Position numbers and translations under genes: made by a program. The notes beneath the pieces were generated by a model, which was not told the origin of the DNA, searched no databases, and was given only the letters and a program-made list of their open reading frames with translations. DNA of 64,000 nucleotides from Solibacillus isronensis. Its GTDB lineage: Bacteria > Bacillota > Bacilli > Bacillales_A > Planococcaceae. The stretch covers positions 248,001 through 312,000 of the forward strand of contig NZ_FVZN01000014.1 in NCBI RefSeq assembly GCF_900168685.1, read 5' to 3'. Shown here piece after piece: positions 8,844 through 17,578 of this stretch (its first letter is position 1; the number at the start of each line of letters is the position of its first letter).

Positions 8844-9899
8844 ATGATTTACGTGTCTTTAATCGTAGCTTTTATTGCTGCAATTATACTAACTCCGCTT
8901 GTGAAGCGATTGGCTTTTCGCCTTGGAGCTGTAGATGCCCCGAACTATCGTAAAGTGCATGCTCGCATTATGCCACGATTAGGCGGTTTAGCAATTTTTG
9001 GTGCGTTTATGATCGGGATATTACTTTTAAAATTTGTCACGAACTTCGAAAGTGACTACTTATACGCGATTTTAATTGCCGCGACAATTATCGTAGCAAC
9101 AGGTATCGTTGATGATATGCGTGAAATTTCCGCTAAAGCTAAATTGCTTGGCCAAGTGATCGCTGCCTGTATTGTTGTATTTGTCGGCGGTATTCAAATT
9201 GATAATATTAACTTACCGTTTGGTGGGGAATTGGAATTCGGCTGGTTAGGAATTCCGTTCACAATTATTTGGATTGTAGGTATTACAAATGCAATTAACT
9301 TAATTGATGGTCTTGATGGACTAGCTGCAGGTGTATCAACAATTGCTTTAATGACATTAGCCGTAATGGCAATGATTATGGGGAATGGTATTGTTATCGC
9401 AATGGCTGCAATTTTGGCTGCTGCAACAATCGGTTTCCTGTTTTTCAACTTCCACCCTGCGAAAATTTTCATGGGGGACACAGGTGCACTGTTTTTAGGA
9501 TTTATGATTTCGGTGCTCGCACTATTAGGATTTAAAAACGTAACGGTTATTTCGTTCGTTATCCCGGTTATTATGTTAGGAGTTCCAATTTCCGATACAT
9601 TCTTCGCAATTGTGCGTCGTTTGCGTAGCGGTAAAAAGTGGTCAGATCCAGATAAATCGCATTTACACCACCGTTTATTGGATTTAGGGTTCTCACATCG
9701 TCAAACCGTGACGATTATTTATGCGATGGCTGCAATGTTCGGTCTCGCTGCTGTCATCTTCTCGATGGCAAAAGTATGGGGCGCAATTTTACTAATTGCC
9801 GTTATATTAGTCGCGATTGAGCTGTTTGTAGAAATTATCGGTCTTGCCGGTAAAAACTATAAACCGCTGCTCAACCTCGTAAGAATATTTAATAAGTGA
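8844..9899 (+). CDS. tagO: UDP-GlcNAc:undecaprenyl-phosphate GlcNAc-1-phosphate transferase (TagO/MraY family)
   Basis: 351 residues with about ten transmembrane helices. It carries the polyprenyl-phosphate transferase signatures in order: HARIMPRLGG (about 33-42), GIVDDMREISAKAKL with the DD pair (near 92), NAINLIDGLDGLAAG (about 150), FMGDTGALFLGF (about 209) and the cytoplasmic HLHHRLLDLGFSHRQ box (about 273). TagO-type enzymes start wall teichoic acid or related glycopolymer synthesis on the inner membrane face. Ribosome site AGGAGGAG precedes the ATG. The LCP ligase gene that would attach the polymer lies just beyond the inserted IS, as in B. subtilis where tagO and lytR are neighbours. 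Confidence 0.92.
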   Translation: MIYVSLIVAFIAAIILTPLVKRLAFRLGAVDAPNYRKVHARIMPRLGGLAIFGAFMIGILLLKFVTNFESDYLYAILIAATIIVATGIVDDMREISAKAKLLGQVIAACIVVFVGGIQIDNINLPFGGELEFGWLGIPFTIIWIVGITNAINLIDGLDGLAAGVSTIALMTLAVMAMIMGNGIVIAMAAILAAATIGFLFFNFHPAKIFMGDTGALFLGFMISVLALLGFKNVTVISFVIPVIMLGVPISDTFFAIVRRLRSGKKWSDPDKSHLHHRLLDLGFSHRQTVTIIYAMAAMFGLAAVIFSMAKVWGAILLIAVILVAIELFVEIIGLAGKNYKPLLNLVRIFNK

Positions 9900-9907
9900 A
9901 AAGATCG

Positions 9908-9948
9908 AAACAAGTAAATGGCATTGTGCTGTTTGCTTGTTTTTTTTT
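9908..9948 (+). terminator. tagO terminator, T-tract interrupted by an IS
   Basis: AAACAAGTAAA (9908-9918) / TTTGCTTGTTT (9932-9942) followed by a run of T that ends at the left IS boundary (9949). The T-run is duplicated on the far side (11321-11328). Confidence 0.8.
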
Positions 9949-11320
9949 GGTTCTATAATATTTGTTGGGGTATTCAAACAATTTCACAACTAAAAAAAGC
10001 ACAAAATCACACTTTTTTATATACTTGAATTGTCGAGAAACAAGCAATAGAAAGGTGATTTGTGCTGTATGAATTTTAACATGAATATCCCAGGATTAAA
10101 AGATGTAGAAATTACAAAAATTGAAGAGTTAGAGATGGGTATGGCAATTTCGATTGAACTTCCCCGTCAGGCACATCAATGCCCAGCCTGCCAACAATGG
10201 ACTACGAAAGTACATGATTACCGGATTCAAAAAATTAAGCACTTAAAATGGTTTGAGCGAATGACCGTAATCTTTTATAAGCGCCGTCGTTATGCATGCG
10301 GTTGTGGAAAGCGCTTCGCTGAAAAAGCATCCTTTATTGAGCGGTATCAGCGTTTTACAAAAGAAGCGAATCAAGCGTTAAGCATTCGCGCAATTAAAGC
10401 GAAGACATTTAAAGAAGCAGCGGAGGTTACGGGTACCTCTAGCACAACCGTAATTCGTCGCTTTAAGAAAATGGTGCATAAAGAAATGGTCCAAGGTGTT
10501 CAATTGCCGAAAGCGATTGCGATTGATGAATATAAAGGCGATACCGACGCAGGAAAATATCAATTAATTATAGCGAATGCCGAAACCAAAGAACCGATCG
10601 ATATTTTGCCAAACCGCCGAAAAGAAACGATTAAAGATTATTTGAAGCGTTACGGAAGTGAAGTGGAAATCGTGGTGATGGATATGAGCCCTTCCTTTAA
10701 ATCAGCGGTCCGCCAGTCTTTAGGTAGACCGGTCATTGTGGCAGATCGCTTTCATTACTGTCGTTATATTTATTGGGCACTAGATTCGGTTCGTCGAGAA
10801 GTTCAAAAGGACTGGCACGAATACGACCGGAAAAAGTGTAAAAGAATGCGGCATGTGCTCTATAAACGTCCAGAAAAGCTGAAAGAAACGGATCAATTTT
10901 ATTTAACCCGCTATACAGAGATGTCTCCTATTTTAAAAGCAGCGTATCATCTAAAACAAAGCTACTGTGAATGGTTTGATCAGGCAAAAAAAGAAACCGA
11001 TGTATCAAAGATTAAAGAGGGACTATTTCAGTTCTACAAACAAGTTGAAGAATCAGGGATTCCTGCATTTAAACGTGCGATTCAGACATTTAAAAATTGG
11101 CAGACAGAAATCTTAAATAGCTTTACATTTGGTTATTCAAATGGCTTCTTAGAAGGCATTAATAATAAAACAAAAGTGATGAAACGGAATGCATATGGAT
11201 TCAGACGTTTCGATCACTTTAAGGCAAAGATTTTATTAAATTTGAAGTATAAAAATTTGGGTGGTCATGTGGGATGAAATCTGTTTAGAATAATTTCACC
11301 CCAACATTTGATTTAGAACC
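9949..11320 (+). mobile_element. ISL3-family insertion sequence, complete
   Basis: 1372 bp. The ends are imperfect inverted repeats: the left starts GGTTCTATAATATTTGTTGG, and the right (read on the minus strand) starts GGTTCTAAATCAAATGTTGG, both continuing GGGT. This gives 18 of the first 23 positions alike. The element is flanked by TTTTTTTT on both sides (9941-9948 and 11321-11328), matching the 8-bp A/T-rich target duplication usual for ISL3 elements. The single transposase gene is intact, so the element may be recent and active. Confidence 0.88.
10069..11277 (+). CDS. ISL3-family transposase
   Basis: 402 residues from ATG 10069. The upstream TTG at 10060 abuts the ribosome site AAAGGTG and is less likely. 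An N-terminal zinc finger (CPACQQW...CGCGKRF, about 35-85) is followed by a helix-turn-helix (TFKEAAEVTGTSSTTVIRRF, about 120-140). The DDE catalytic domain has the first Asp in AIDEYKG, the second in VVMDMSPSFK and the Glu in FLEGINNKTKVMKRNAYGF. It fills the element between the inverted repeats. No frameshift or internal stop is seen. It catalyses cut-and-paste movement of this IS. Confidence 0.93.
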   Translation: MNFNMNIPGLKDVEITKIEELEMGMAISIELPRQAHQCPACQQWTTKVHDYRIQKIKHLKWFERMTVIFYKRRRYACGCGKRFAEKASFIERYQRFTKEANQALSIRAIKAKTFKEAAEVTGTSSTTVIRRFKKMVHKEMVQGVQLPKAIAIDEYKGDTDAGKYQLIIANAETKEPIDILPNRRKETIKDYLKRYGSEVEIVVMDMSPSFKSAVRQSLGRPVIVADRFHYCRYIYWALDSVRREVQKDWHEYDRKKCKRMRHVLYKRPEKLKETDQFYLTRYTEMSPILKAAYHLKQSYCEWFDQAKKETDVSKIKEGLFQFYKQVEESGIPAFKRAIQTFKNWQTEILNSFTFGYSNGFLEGINNKTKVMKRNAYGFRRFDHFKAKILLNLKYKNLGGHVG

Positions 11321-11377
11321 TTTTTTTTTGGGGGAATTATTGACCGGATTTAGGAGGGATGTAAAAAGTTTTGCGGC

Positions 11378-11716
11378 TAATGTGGAACGGAATGAAGTGA
11401 AAGTAGAAGGTACAGTGGCTAAAGTAGAAACTTTTCATGGAAATGTAGAACAATCAACTGAAAAGTGAAAAACGCAATTTTATTAGTAGTGTTGCGAGGA
11501 AAAGAGGAAAGGAATGACTTATAAGTAGAAAGTTTGGAAGTAAAAGTAAATGAAATGTCGAAAAAGTAGAACGCGCGAACTTTATTAGAATAGTCGCAGG
11601 GGAAAGTAGAACAGAATGAAATGAAAGTAGAAAGTTATGAGGCGAAAGTGGAAAGTATCAAAGTGAAAGTAGAAGTTTTAAGACTAAAGTGGAAACTTCT
11701 CAGAGGAATATAGAAC
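11378..11716. repeat. 21-bp phased array (about 17 units, GTAGAA/GTGGAA core)
   Basis: This fills the gap from the IS to the LCP gene. Cores occur near 11382, 11403, 11424, 11445, 11466, 11486, 11504, 11525, 11546, 11566, 11586, 11606, 11627, 11648, 11669, 11689 and 11710, so the step is 20-21 bp throughout. The usual core is AAAGTAGAA, with variants AAAGTGGAA and TTATTAGAA. The 11-12 bases between cores are poorly conserved. It is too long and too diverse to be a simple slippage tract. Confidence 0.65.
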
Positions 11717-11764
11717 AGAACGCTTGTAAAATACAATATCCCTATAATATAGGTAGAAACGCCA

Positions 11765-11800
11765 AATAAAAAACAACCCCCGCGTCACCCGCGGAGGTTG
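11765..11800 (-). terminator. Terminator of the LCP gene
   Basis: GC-rich stem CAACCCCCGCG / CGCGGAGGTTG (11774-11800). On the minus strand it is followed by TTTTTTATTT. It lies immediately after the stop. Confidence 0.9.
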
Positions 11801-11807
11801 GTTCACA

Positions 11808-12857
11808 TTATTGGGTATCGGTATTCGTTCTTGTTGTGTAGGCTGAGTTGGATTGAGAGCTTGTGCCCGAAATATTTGTCGATTCCGGAGTGAGTCCTAA
11901 ATGACTTTTTAAAATATGGCTCGTTTCTTCGAGTGCTTCTTCATCCAATTTGTAATAATAGACGCCTGTCGACATGTCGTCATAGCCTTCCAACGTCAAT
12001 GTATCAATACGAGGCATACCGTTTGATAAGTAGCTGAAGAAAGATTTCATTTCCGTAAATGTCATATCTGTCTTCATATTGTTACCGACAGCGGCTAGAA
12101 TATCATCATATTTTGAGATAGATGTAAATGATGATGCTTTTGAAGCGATTGCCTGAATGATTTCTTGCTGGCGTTTACCGCGTTCAATGTCATTGTCCTG
12201 TTTACGTGTACGGGCAAGTGCCAATGCTTCACGGCCACCCAATCTTTGCAAACCTGGCTGCAAGTTGACAGTGTTGCGGTCGAACTCGTCTTTTTCGAGC
12301 ATCGCGTAAGGTACTTCTGCTTCAATGCCGCCTAATGCATCGACAATATCGATAAAGGCATTAAAGTTTACACGTAAATAGTAATCAATTGGAATATCAA
12401 ATAATTCTTCTACAGTTTCAATTGAAGCAAGTGTGCCACCACGCGCATGCGCATGGTTGATTTTATCGTTATATCCGATATGAGGGATGTAAACATATGA
12501 ATCACGTGGGATACTTACTAGTTTAACTGTTTTTGTTTTATTGTTTAAAGTGGCAAGCATGAGGGCATCTGTGCGGGAATTGTCTGCACCTTGTCCGCGC
12601 TTTTCACTATCATCGACACCTAAAATTAAAATAGAAACATTGTCTTGGGCCGGCTCAACCTTTACTTCTCGCTGGTCCGACATTTCGCGGTCCTCGATTA
12701 CTTCATATGCATTATCTGCAGCATGTTCGGCCTGCTTCGTCAAATAAACACCGTATGCTGTTGCGCAAATTACGAGCGAAAGAGTCAGAAGCATCGAAAC
12801 TTTAAGAAACAATCTGAATTTCGATGAGCCTTTCTTTTTATTTTGCCTTGTTTTCAT
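11808..12857 (-). CDS. LytR-CpsA-Psr (LCP) family glycopolymer-peptidoglycan ligase
   Basis: 349 residues. A basic N-terminus and one membrane anchor (about 14-35) are followed by an LCP domain (about 75-245). Hallmarks are ILILGVDDSE, NSRTDALMLATL with the catalytic Arg/Asp, SIPRDSYVYIP, the substrate-pocket KINHAHARGG, and ARTRKQDNDIERGKRQQ. The Ser/Thr-rich tail resembles TagT/U/V proteins, which transfer teichoic acid from undecaprenyl carrier to peptidoglycan outside the membrane. Pairing with tagO, split only by the IS and array, fits that job. The ribosome site AGGAGA precedes the ATG. The exact paralogue is unresolved, so no symbol is given. Confidence 0.9.
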   Translation of the reverse strand: MKTRQNKKKGSSKFRLFLKVSMLLTLSLVICATAYGVYLTKQAEHAADNAYEVIEDREMSDQREVKVEPAQDNVSILILGVDDSEKRGQGADNSRTDALMLATLNNKTKTVKLVSIPRDSYVYIPHIGYNDKINHAHARGGTLASIETVEELFDIPIDYYLRVNFNAFIDIVDALGGIEAEVPYAMLEKDEFDRNTVNLQPGLQRLGGREALALARTRKQDNDIERGKRQQEIIQAIASKASSFTSISKYDDILAAVGNNMKTDMTFTEMKSFFSYLSNGMPRIDTLTLEGYDDMSTGVYYYKLDEEALEETSHILKSHLGLTPESTNISGTSSQSNSAYTTRTNTDTQ

Positions 12858-13002
12858 AAAGATTCTCCTCTAGGTTAGGGATAGGTTACTATATTAAACT
12901 GGTATATTATAGCTACTTTGTAATCTTATCTAATATACTACAATCTACTTTTGTCGTAAAGTAACGATATCATGCATTCTGATGACAAATATTTCGACAC
13001 GG

Positions 13003-13635
13003 TTACTTCGGGAATTCGATAAAAAGCGCATCTTCGTTTGTAATAACCGCCTGCCCATTTGTCAGTTCGGTAATCCAGTCAATAAAAGTTTGCTCTTCCT
13101 CTTTTAAAACGTGTACATAAATTTCTACATTTTCTGCATACTGAATATCATGAAGAGGGTAGTGGGAACCGCGTATCTCATTTTCTATTTTCCCCAACCA
13201 CACATAATCAATCTCGATTTTCATTAAATAATGCAATTTTCGCTCAACAACTTGAGCAGCTGCGATTCCTTCTGTTGTTGCTTTACTATAGGCGCGGATT
13301 AAACCGCCTCCGCCAAGCTTAATTCCGCCGAAATAGCGAGTGACGACAACAACCGTATCTTTTAAACCTTGTTTTTTTAGAACTTCTAACATAGGGACGC
13401 CTGCAGTGCCACTTGGTTCCCCGTCATCATTTGCTTTCTGGATATGATCATGCTCACCGATCATATAGCAGGAGCAGTTATGGGTTGCTGATGCATGCAT
13501 CTTTTTTATTTTATCAATAAAGAGAATCGCTTCTTCTTCTGTCTCAACGCGTTCTACATAAGTTAAAAAACGCGATTTGGATATGATGATTTCTGATTCT
13601 CCGTAACCTTTTACCGTAATGTAGTTATTTCTCAT
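13003..13635 (-). CDS. yvyE: YigZ/IMPACT-family protein (YvyE)
   Basis: 210 residues from ATG 13635, preceded by AAGGAG at good spacing. A TTG two codons earlier is closer to the ribosome site and less likely. The UPF0029/Impact N-terminal domain (about 15-120) has the conserved HNCSCYMIGEHD, DDGEPSGTAGVPML and RYFGGIKLGGGGLIRAYS boxes. A smaller C-terminal ferredoxin-like domain (DUF1949 type) follows. The family is linked to ribosome or translation-factor binding in other organisms, but the biochemical role in bacteria is not settled. It lies divergently next to degS exactly as in B. subtilis. Confidence 0.88.
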   Translation of the reverse strand: MRNNYITVKGYGESEIIISKSRFLTYVERVETEEEAILFIDKIKKMHASATHNCSCYMIGEHDHIQKANDDGEPSGTAGVPMLEVLKKQGLKDTVVVVTRYFGGIKLGGGGLIRAYSKATTEGIAAAQVVERKLHYLMKIEIDYVWLGKIENEIRGSHYPLHDIQYAENVEIYVHVLKEEEQTFIDWITELTNGQAVITNEDALFIEFPK

Positions 13636-13796
13636 TATCAATTCTCCTTAATATTACAATTTGATTTCAAATTTGTGGTTATAATTTAACTTAAAAAATG
13701 ATTTACTAATGATATAATATGTATGTACTATATTAGTAGGTTGCAAAGTAAAAAGATAGAGTAGTTCGCATTCTGACTAAGTAAGGTGGGGAAAAA

Positions 13797-14960
13797 GTGC
13801 TAGAAAACAACCAAATAGATATCGCCTCGCTTGATGTTATATTTAATCGAATGTTGGAAACTATTACAAGTTCGAAAGATGATGTATTTATTATAAGCGA
13901 ACAAAGCCGCAGAAATTTTGAAGAGATGCAACAAGAGCTGGAAGTTGTGCGTCATGAAATTAAGATTATAATAGATGAAAGTGATAACTTGGAAAAGTTG
14001 CTGCAATTATCTAGACAGCGATTAGTCGTTGTAAGTAAAAGTTTCAATAATCATTCAGAAGAGCAAATACGGGCTGCTTATGAAAATACGAGTAATTTAC
14101 AATTAAAGGTCTCCCTTTGCCGGGAGCGTGAAAAGCAGCTAAGAGATAAGCGTGACGATTTGGAAAGACGCCTGCGCACACTTTATGATACGATTGAAAG
14201 AGCGGATCATATCGTGAACCAAGTGAATGTTGTTATCAATTTTTTGACGACCGACCTGAAAAATGTCGGGGCAGCACTGGAACAGGCGAAGATCAAACAA
14301 GACTTTGGCATACGTATTATCGCAGCCCAGGAAGAAGAACGAAAACGTTTATCGCGTGAAATTCATGATGGGCCTGCACAAATGATGGCGAATGTGCTGA
14401 TGCGTTCGAATTTAATTGACCGCACTTTCCGGGAAAAGGGAGCCGACGCCGCTTTAAAAGAGATTCATGATTTGAAAATAAGCGTTCGCAACGCCTTATC
14501 CGAAGTACGCCGCATTATTTACGATTTACGACCAATGGCACTCGATGACTTGGGCATTGACCCGACATTGAAAAAGTATTTATCTACGATTATGGAATAC
14601 AATCCAGGTGTTGAGATTCAGTTCCTTTCATACAATAACGAGCGAAGAATCCCTTCAGATTATGAGGTGGCCGTTTTCCGTTTAGTGCAGGAAAGTGTAA
14701 ACAATGCATTGAAACACGGAAAACCGAACCTGATTATTGTTAAACTTGAGTGGTTATGTGACGAAATTAATGTTGTAGTAAAAGATAATGGGGTTGGTTT
14801 TGATACAGAAAGCGTTCGTGAAGGATCTTTCGGTATTATAGGAATGAGAGAAAGAATTGATCTGCTGAAAGGTTCTTTGAAAATTAGCAGCAGCATCGGT
14901 AAAGGAACAACAATTTTAATGAAAATTCCATTGCCGACAGAAGATGAAGAGATAAGATAG
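13797..14960 (+). CDS. degS: Sensor histidine kinase DegS
   Basis: 387 residues from GTG 13797 (ribosome site AAGGTGGGG). There is no transmembrane segment, so it is cytoplasmic. The N-terminal sensor half is a long coiled coil (about 35-175). A HisKA_3 dimerisation box follows with phospho-acceptor His190 in LSREIHDGPAQ, then a HATPase domain with VQESVNNALKHG, DNGVGFD and GIIGMRERIDLL. It phosphorylates DegU, which controls exoenzymes, competence priming and flagellar genes. It lies 22 bp ahead of degU as an operon. Length and motif positions agree with B. subtilis DegS. Confidence 0.97.
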   Translation: MLENNQIDIASLDVIFNRMLETITSSKDDVFIISEQSRRNFEEMQQELEVVRHEIKIIIDESDNLEKLLQLSRQRLVVVSKSFNNHSEEQIRAAYENTSNLQLKVSLCREREKQLRDKRDDLERRLRTLYDTIERADHIVNQVNVVINFLTTDLKNVGAALEQAKIKQDFGIRIIAAQEEERKRLSREIHDGPAQMMANVLMRSNLIDRTFREKGADAALKEIHDLKISVRNALSEVRRIIYDLRPMALDDLGIDPTLKKYLSTIMEYNPGVEIQFLSYNNERRIPSDYEVAVFRLVQESVNNALKHGKPNLIIVKLEWLCDEINVVVKDNGVGFDTESVREGSFGIIGMRERIDLLKGSLKISSSIGKGTTILMKIPLPTEDEEIR

Positions 14961-14982
14961 CTGAATTCCAGGGGGTTTCGAA

Positions 14983-15657
14983 ATGACAAAAATTATTATT
15001 GTAGATGATCATCAATTATTCCGAGAAGGGGTAAAACGTATTTTAGATTTTGAAGACACATTTGAGGTTGTTGCAGAAGGTGATGACGGCACAGATATCG
15101 TAAACTTATATGAACAAAACGAACCGGATGTCGTATTAATGGATATTAATATGCCGGTCAAAAACGGTGTCGAGGCGACAGCTGATTTAATCGCTGTATA
15201 TCCGGACGCAAAAGTAATGGTTTTATCGATTCATGATGACGAATCATATGTAACACACGCACTGAAATCAGGTGCACTTGGCTATATGCTGAAAGAAATG
15301 GATGCCGATGAAATCGTTGAAGCAATCAAAGTTGTTTCAAACGGTGGTTCTTACCTGCACCCGAAAGTAACGAAAAATCTGGTCGCGGAATTCCGTCGTC
15401 TTTCAGAGCATGAAAACAAAGGGAATTTCCATCAAACAGAAATTCGCCGTCCATTCCACTTATTAACGAAGCGTGAATGTGAAGTGCTTCAATTATTAAC
15501 AGATGGCCAATCAAACCGTACAATCGGCGAGACATTATTCATTTCGGAAAAAACGGTTAAAAACCATGTATCAAGTATTTTACAGAAAATGAATGTTAAT
15601 GACCGTACTCAAGCAGTTGTAACAGCTATCAAAAACGGCTGGGTAGAAGTACGTTAA
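14983..15657 (+). CDS. degU: Response regulator DegU
   Basis: 224 residues. The receiver domain (1-120) has the acidic pair in IVDDH and phospho-acceptor Asp54 in VVLMDINMP. The LuxR-type helix-turn-helix (about 158-220) reads [34 protein letters not shown]. Ribosome site AGGGGG precedes the ATG. In B. subtilis unphosphorylated DegU helps ComK bind its own promoter, and phosphorylated DegU drives protease and motility choices. Both comK-type genes of this window and the flagellar cluster are therefore plausible targets, though I did not identify DegU sites. A terminator follows directly. Confidence 0.97.
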   Translation: MTKIIIVDDHQLFREGVKRILDFEDTFEVVAEGDDGTDIVNLYEQNEPDVVLMDINMPVKNGVEATADLIAVYPDAKVMVLSIHDDESYVTHALKSGALGYMLKEMDADEIVEAIKVVSNGGSYLHPKVTKNLVAEFRRLSEHENKGNFHQTEIRRPFHLLTKRECEVLQLLTDGQSNRTIGETLFISEKTVKNHVSSILQKMNVNDRTQAVVTAIKNGWVEVR

Positions 15658-15673
15658 TTACATAATTAAACGT

Positions 15674-15710
15674 AAAAACAAGGATCAGATTTTGTATCCT
15701 TGTTTTTATT
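15674..15710 (+). terminator. degSU terminator
   Basis: AAAAACAAGGAT (15674-15685) / ATCCTTGTTTTT (15696-15707) then TATTTTT. The following stretch to 15956 is AT-rich and shows nothing else I can name. Confidence 0.9.
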
Positions 15711-15956
15711 TTTGCATATTATTGCCGATTAATAAATAGTTTTAGTCATGAATTCTATGAAACATCTGTGAACGAGTTTCGTCCTAATGTTTTGAAGGCG
15801 ATAGCAAATAATTCGTATGTCGAAATTTTACGTTGAGTAAAAATATTATCTGTCTTCAATAATATTTGTATAAAAAACATCATCACATGCTATTTTGTAC
15901 AAGATGGGTTTTTCCAATATTGTGTGCTAAAATGTTTTGCGGGAGGTTGTAAAATT

Positions 15957-16472
15957 ATGAAAAAATGGTTGGTAGCTGTACTCGCGGTTTTTGTACTGGC
16001 GGCTTGCGGGGATAAACAGGAAGCTTCACCTGAAAATCTGCAGAAAACGATCGACGAAGGTACGGTAGGTTTTGAAATGATGGGTGATTCAATTCAGGAA
16101 GAGGCAGATGTCCCGGAGGAAGAAAAAAATAATATTATATCTGCATTTAATGAATATATTGCAGCCTTTAATGAAAAAGATTTAGAACGTTATAAAAATA
16201 TAATTTCAAAAAATGCGACAGGTTTTAATTATGATGAAGATATCGAAGCGGTTTCCGATGTGTTTAATCAATATGATGTGAAACGTACGGCCGAAGATAT
16301 TACGATTGTAAAGTATAGTGGGGATGAAGCCCAAGTATTTTCCAATTTAAAGACAGAAACGAAAGAAATCGATACAGGTGCAGAACTATCCGGTGTCGGC
16401 CGCCAAGTAACAGTATTGAAGAAGGAAGACGGTTGGAAAGTTTCGAGCATCTATTATATCGGCAGCGAATAA
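15957..16472 (+). CDS. Lipoprotein with NTF2-like fold, function unknown
   Basis: 171 residues from ATG 15957 (ribosome site GGGAGG at 15941-15946). A lipoprotein signal with lipobox LAAC (cysteine at about 20) predicts attachment to the outer face of the membrane. The body (about 60-170) has the helix/sheet pattern of small NTF2/SnoaL-like domains: FNEYIAAFNEKDLERYKNI near the start and VLKKEDGWKVSSIYYIG at the end. No catalytic residue is recognisable. It is a single gene between degSU and degV, with its own terminator. The fold call is inferential. Confidence 0.7.
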   Translation: MKKWLVAVLAVFVLAACGDKQEASPENLQKTIDEGTVGFEMMGDSIQEEADVPEEEKNNIISAFNEYIAAFNEKDLERYKNIISKNATGFNYDEDIEAVSDVFNQYDVKRTAEDITIVKYSGDEAQVFSNLKTETKEIDTGAELSGVGRQVTVLKKEDGWKVSSIYYIGSE

Positions 16473-16497
16473 AAACTTATCTTCTATAATATATAGT

Positions 16498-16536
16498 AAA
16501 AACATCTTGCACAAATCGATGCCAAGATGTTTTTTT
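16498..16536 (+). terminator. Terminator after lipoprotein gene
   Basis: AAAAACATCTTG (16498-16509) / CAAGATGTTTTT (16523-16534), ending in the T-run. Confidence 0.88.
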
Positions 16537-16648
16537 CATATAGTGATGAAGGTGTGAAAGCGGGGAGTTCCCTATTAGAAAGGCAAATTACCGTTCACAA
16601 TTATAGTGAGTTCATGTAAACTAGTGAACATAGGAGAGTGGGAGAGCG

Positions 16649-17491
16649 ATGAAAACAGCAATTGTTACAGATAGTACAGCCTATTTAACACTTGAAGAAC
16701 GAAATTCGTACAATGTCCATATGATTCCTCTAAGTGTAAACATTGAAGGAACATTTTACGATGAAGAAATCGATATTACAGCTTCAGAATTTTATGACCG
16801 TGTGCGCGGTGCAGCGGAGTTTCCGAAAACAACGCAACCGTCTGTCGGAAAATTTGTCGAGCTTTATGAAACTTTAGGAAAAGATTATGATGAAATTGTA
16901 ACGATTCACTTATCAAGCGGAATCAGCGGAACTTACCAAGGCGCTGTCCAAGCGGGCGCAATGGTGGAAGGTGTAAACGTTCACGCATTTGATTCGGAAG
17001 TTGCCGCCTATTTGCAAGGATTTTATGTAAAAGAGGCTGCTAAACTGGCATTGGAAGGCGCTTCAGGCGAGCAGATTATGGCACACTTGAATGATTTGAA
17101 AGATACAATGGATGATTACATTATTGTAGACGATCTACAGCATCTGCAGCGCGGCGGTCGCTTATCTGCAGCGGCGGCATTGATCGGCGGGTTACTTCAG
17201 GTAAAACCGATTTTAACATTCGAGAACAAAGTAATCGTCCCGTTCGAAAAAATCCGTACACGCAAAAAAGCACTACGCCGAGTGGAAGAGCAATTAGCAT
17301 CTGCAGTCCAAAAGCATGGCGCCCTTCAAGCCACAGTGATTCACGCCAACTGTGAGGATGAGGCACGCGAATGGATGAATGCATTAGCTGCCGAGTATCC
17401 AACAGTAGATTTCACGCTCAGCTACTTCGGACCGGTTGTCGGCACACACCTAGGTGAAGGCGCAATGGCGATTGGATGGATTAAGAAATAA
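16649..17491 (+). CDS. degV: DegV-family fatty-acid-binding protein
   Basis: 280 residues, the standard family size. The N-terminal signature MKTAIVTDSTAYL and the lipid-contacting TTQPSVGKF and HLSSGISGTYQGA boxes are present, as is DSEVAAYLQGF. The C-terminal half contains RGGRLSAAAALIGGLLQVKPIL and the terminal GPVVGTHLGEGAM. DegV/FakB proteins present fatty acids to a kinase for phospholipid synthesis. Whether this paralogue does so here is unknown. Position between degSU and comFA matches B. subtilis yviA. Ribosome site AGGAGAG precedes the ATG. Confidence 0.93.
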   Translation: MKTAIVTDSTAYLTLEERNSYNVHMIPLSVNIEGTFYDEEIDITASEFYDRVRGAAEFPKTTQPSVGKFVELYETLGKDYDEIVTIHLSSGISGTYQGAVQAGAMVEGVNVHAFDSEVAAYLQGFYVKEAAKLALEGASGEQIMAHLNDLKDTMDDYIIVDDLQHLQRGGRLSAAAALIGGLLQVKPILTFENKVIVPFEKIRTRKKALRRVEEQLASAVQKHGALQATVIHANCEDEAREWMNALAAEYPTVDFTLSYFGPVVGTHLGEGAMAIGWIKK

Positions 17492-17507
17492 TTTTGTTTT
17501 AGGTTTA

Positions 17508-17545
17508 TCAGTCACTACTTCTTAGGGAGGGTGGCTGTTTTTTAA
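17508..17545 (+). terminator. Probable degV terminator
   Basis: CAGTCAC / GTGGCTG stem with one wobble pair, then TTTTTTAAT. Confidence 0.6.
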
Positions 17546-17578
17546 TATGTGGTGGGTGAACGGCTATGTCGGGTGATA

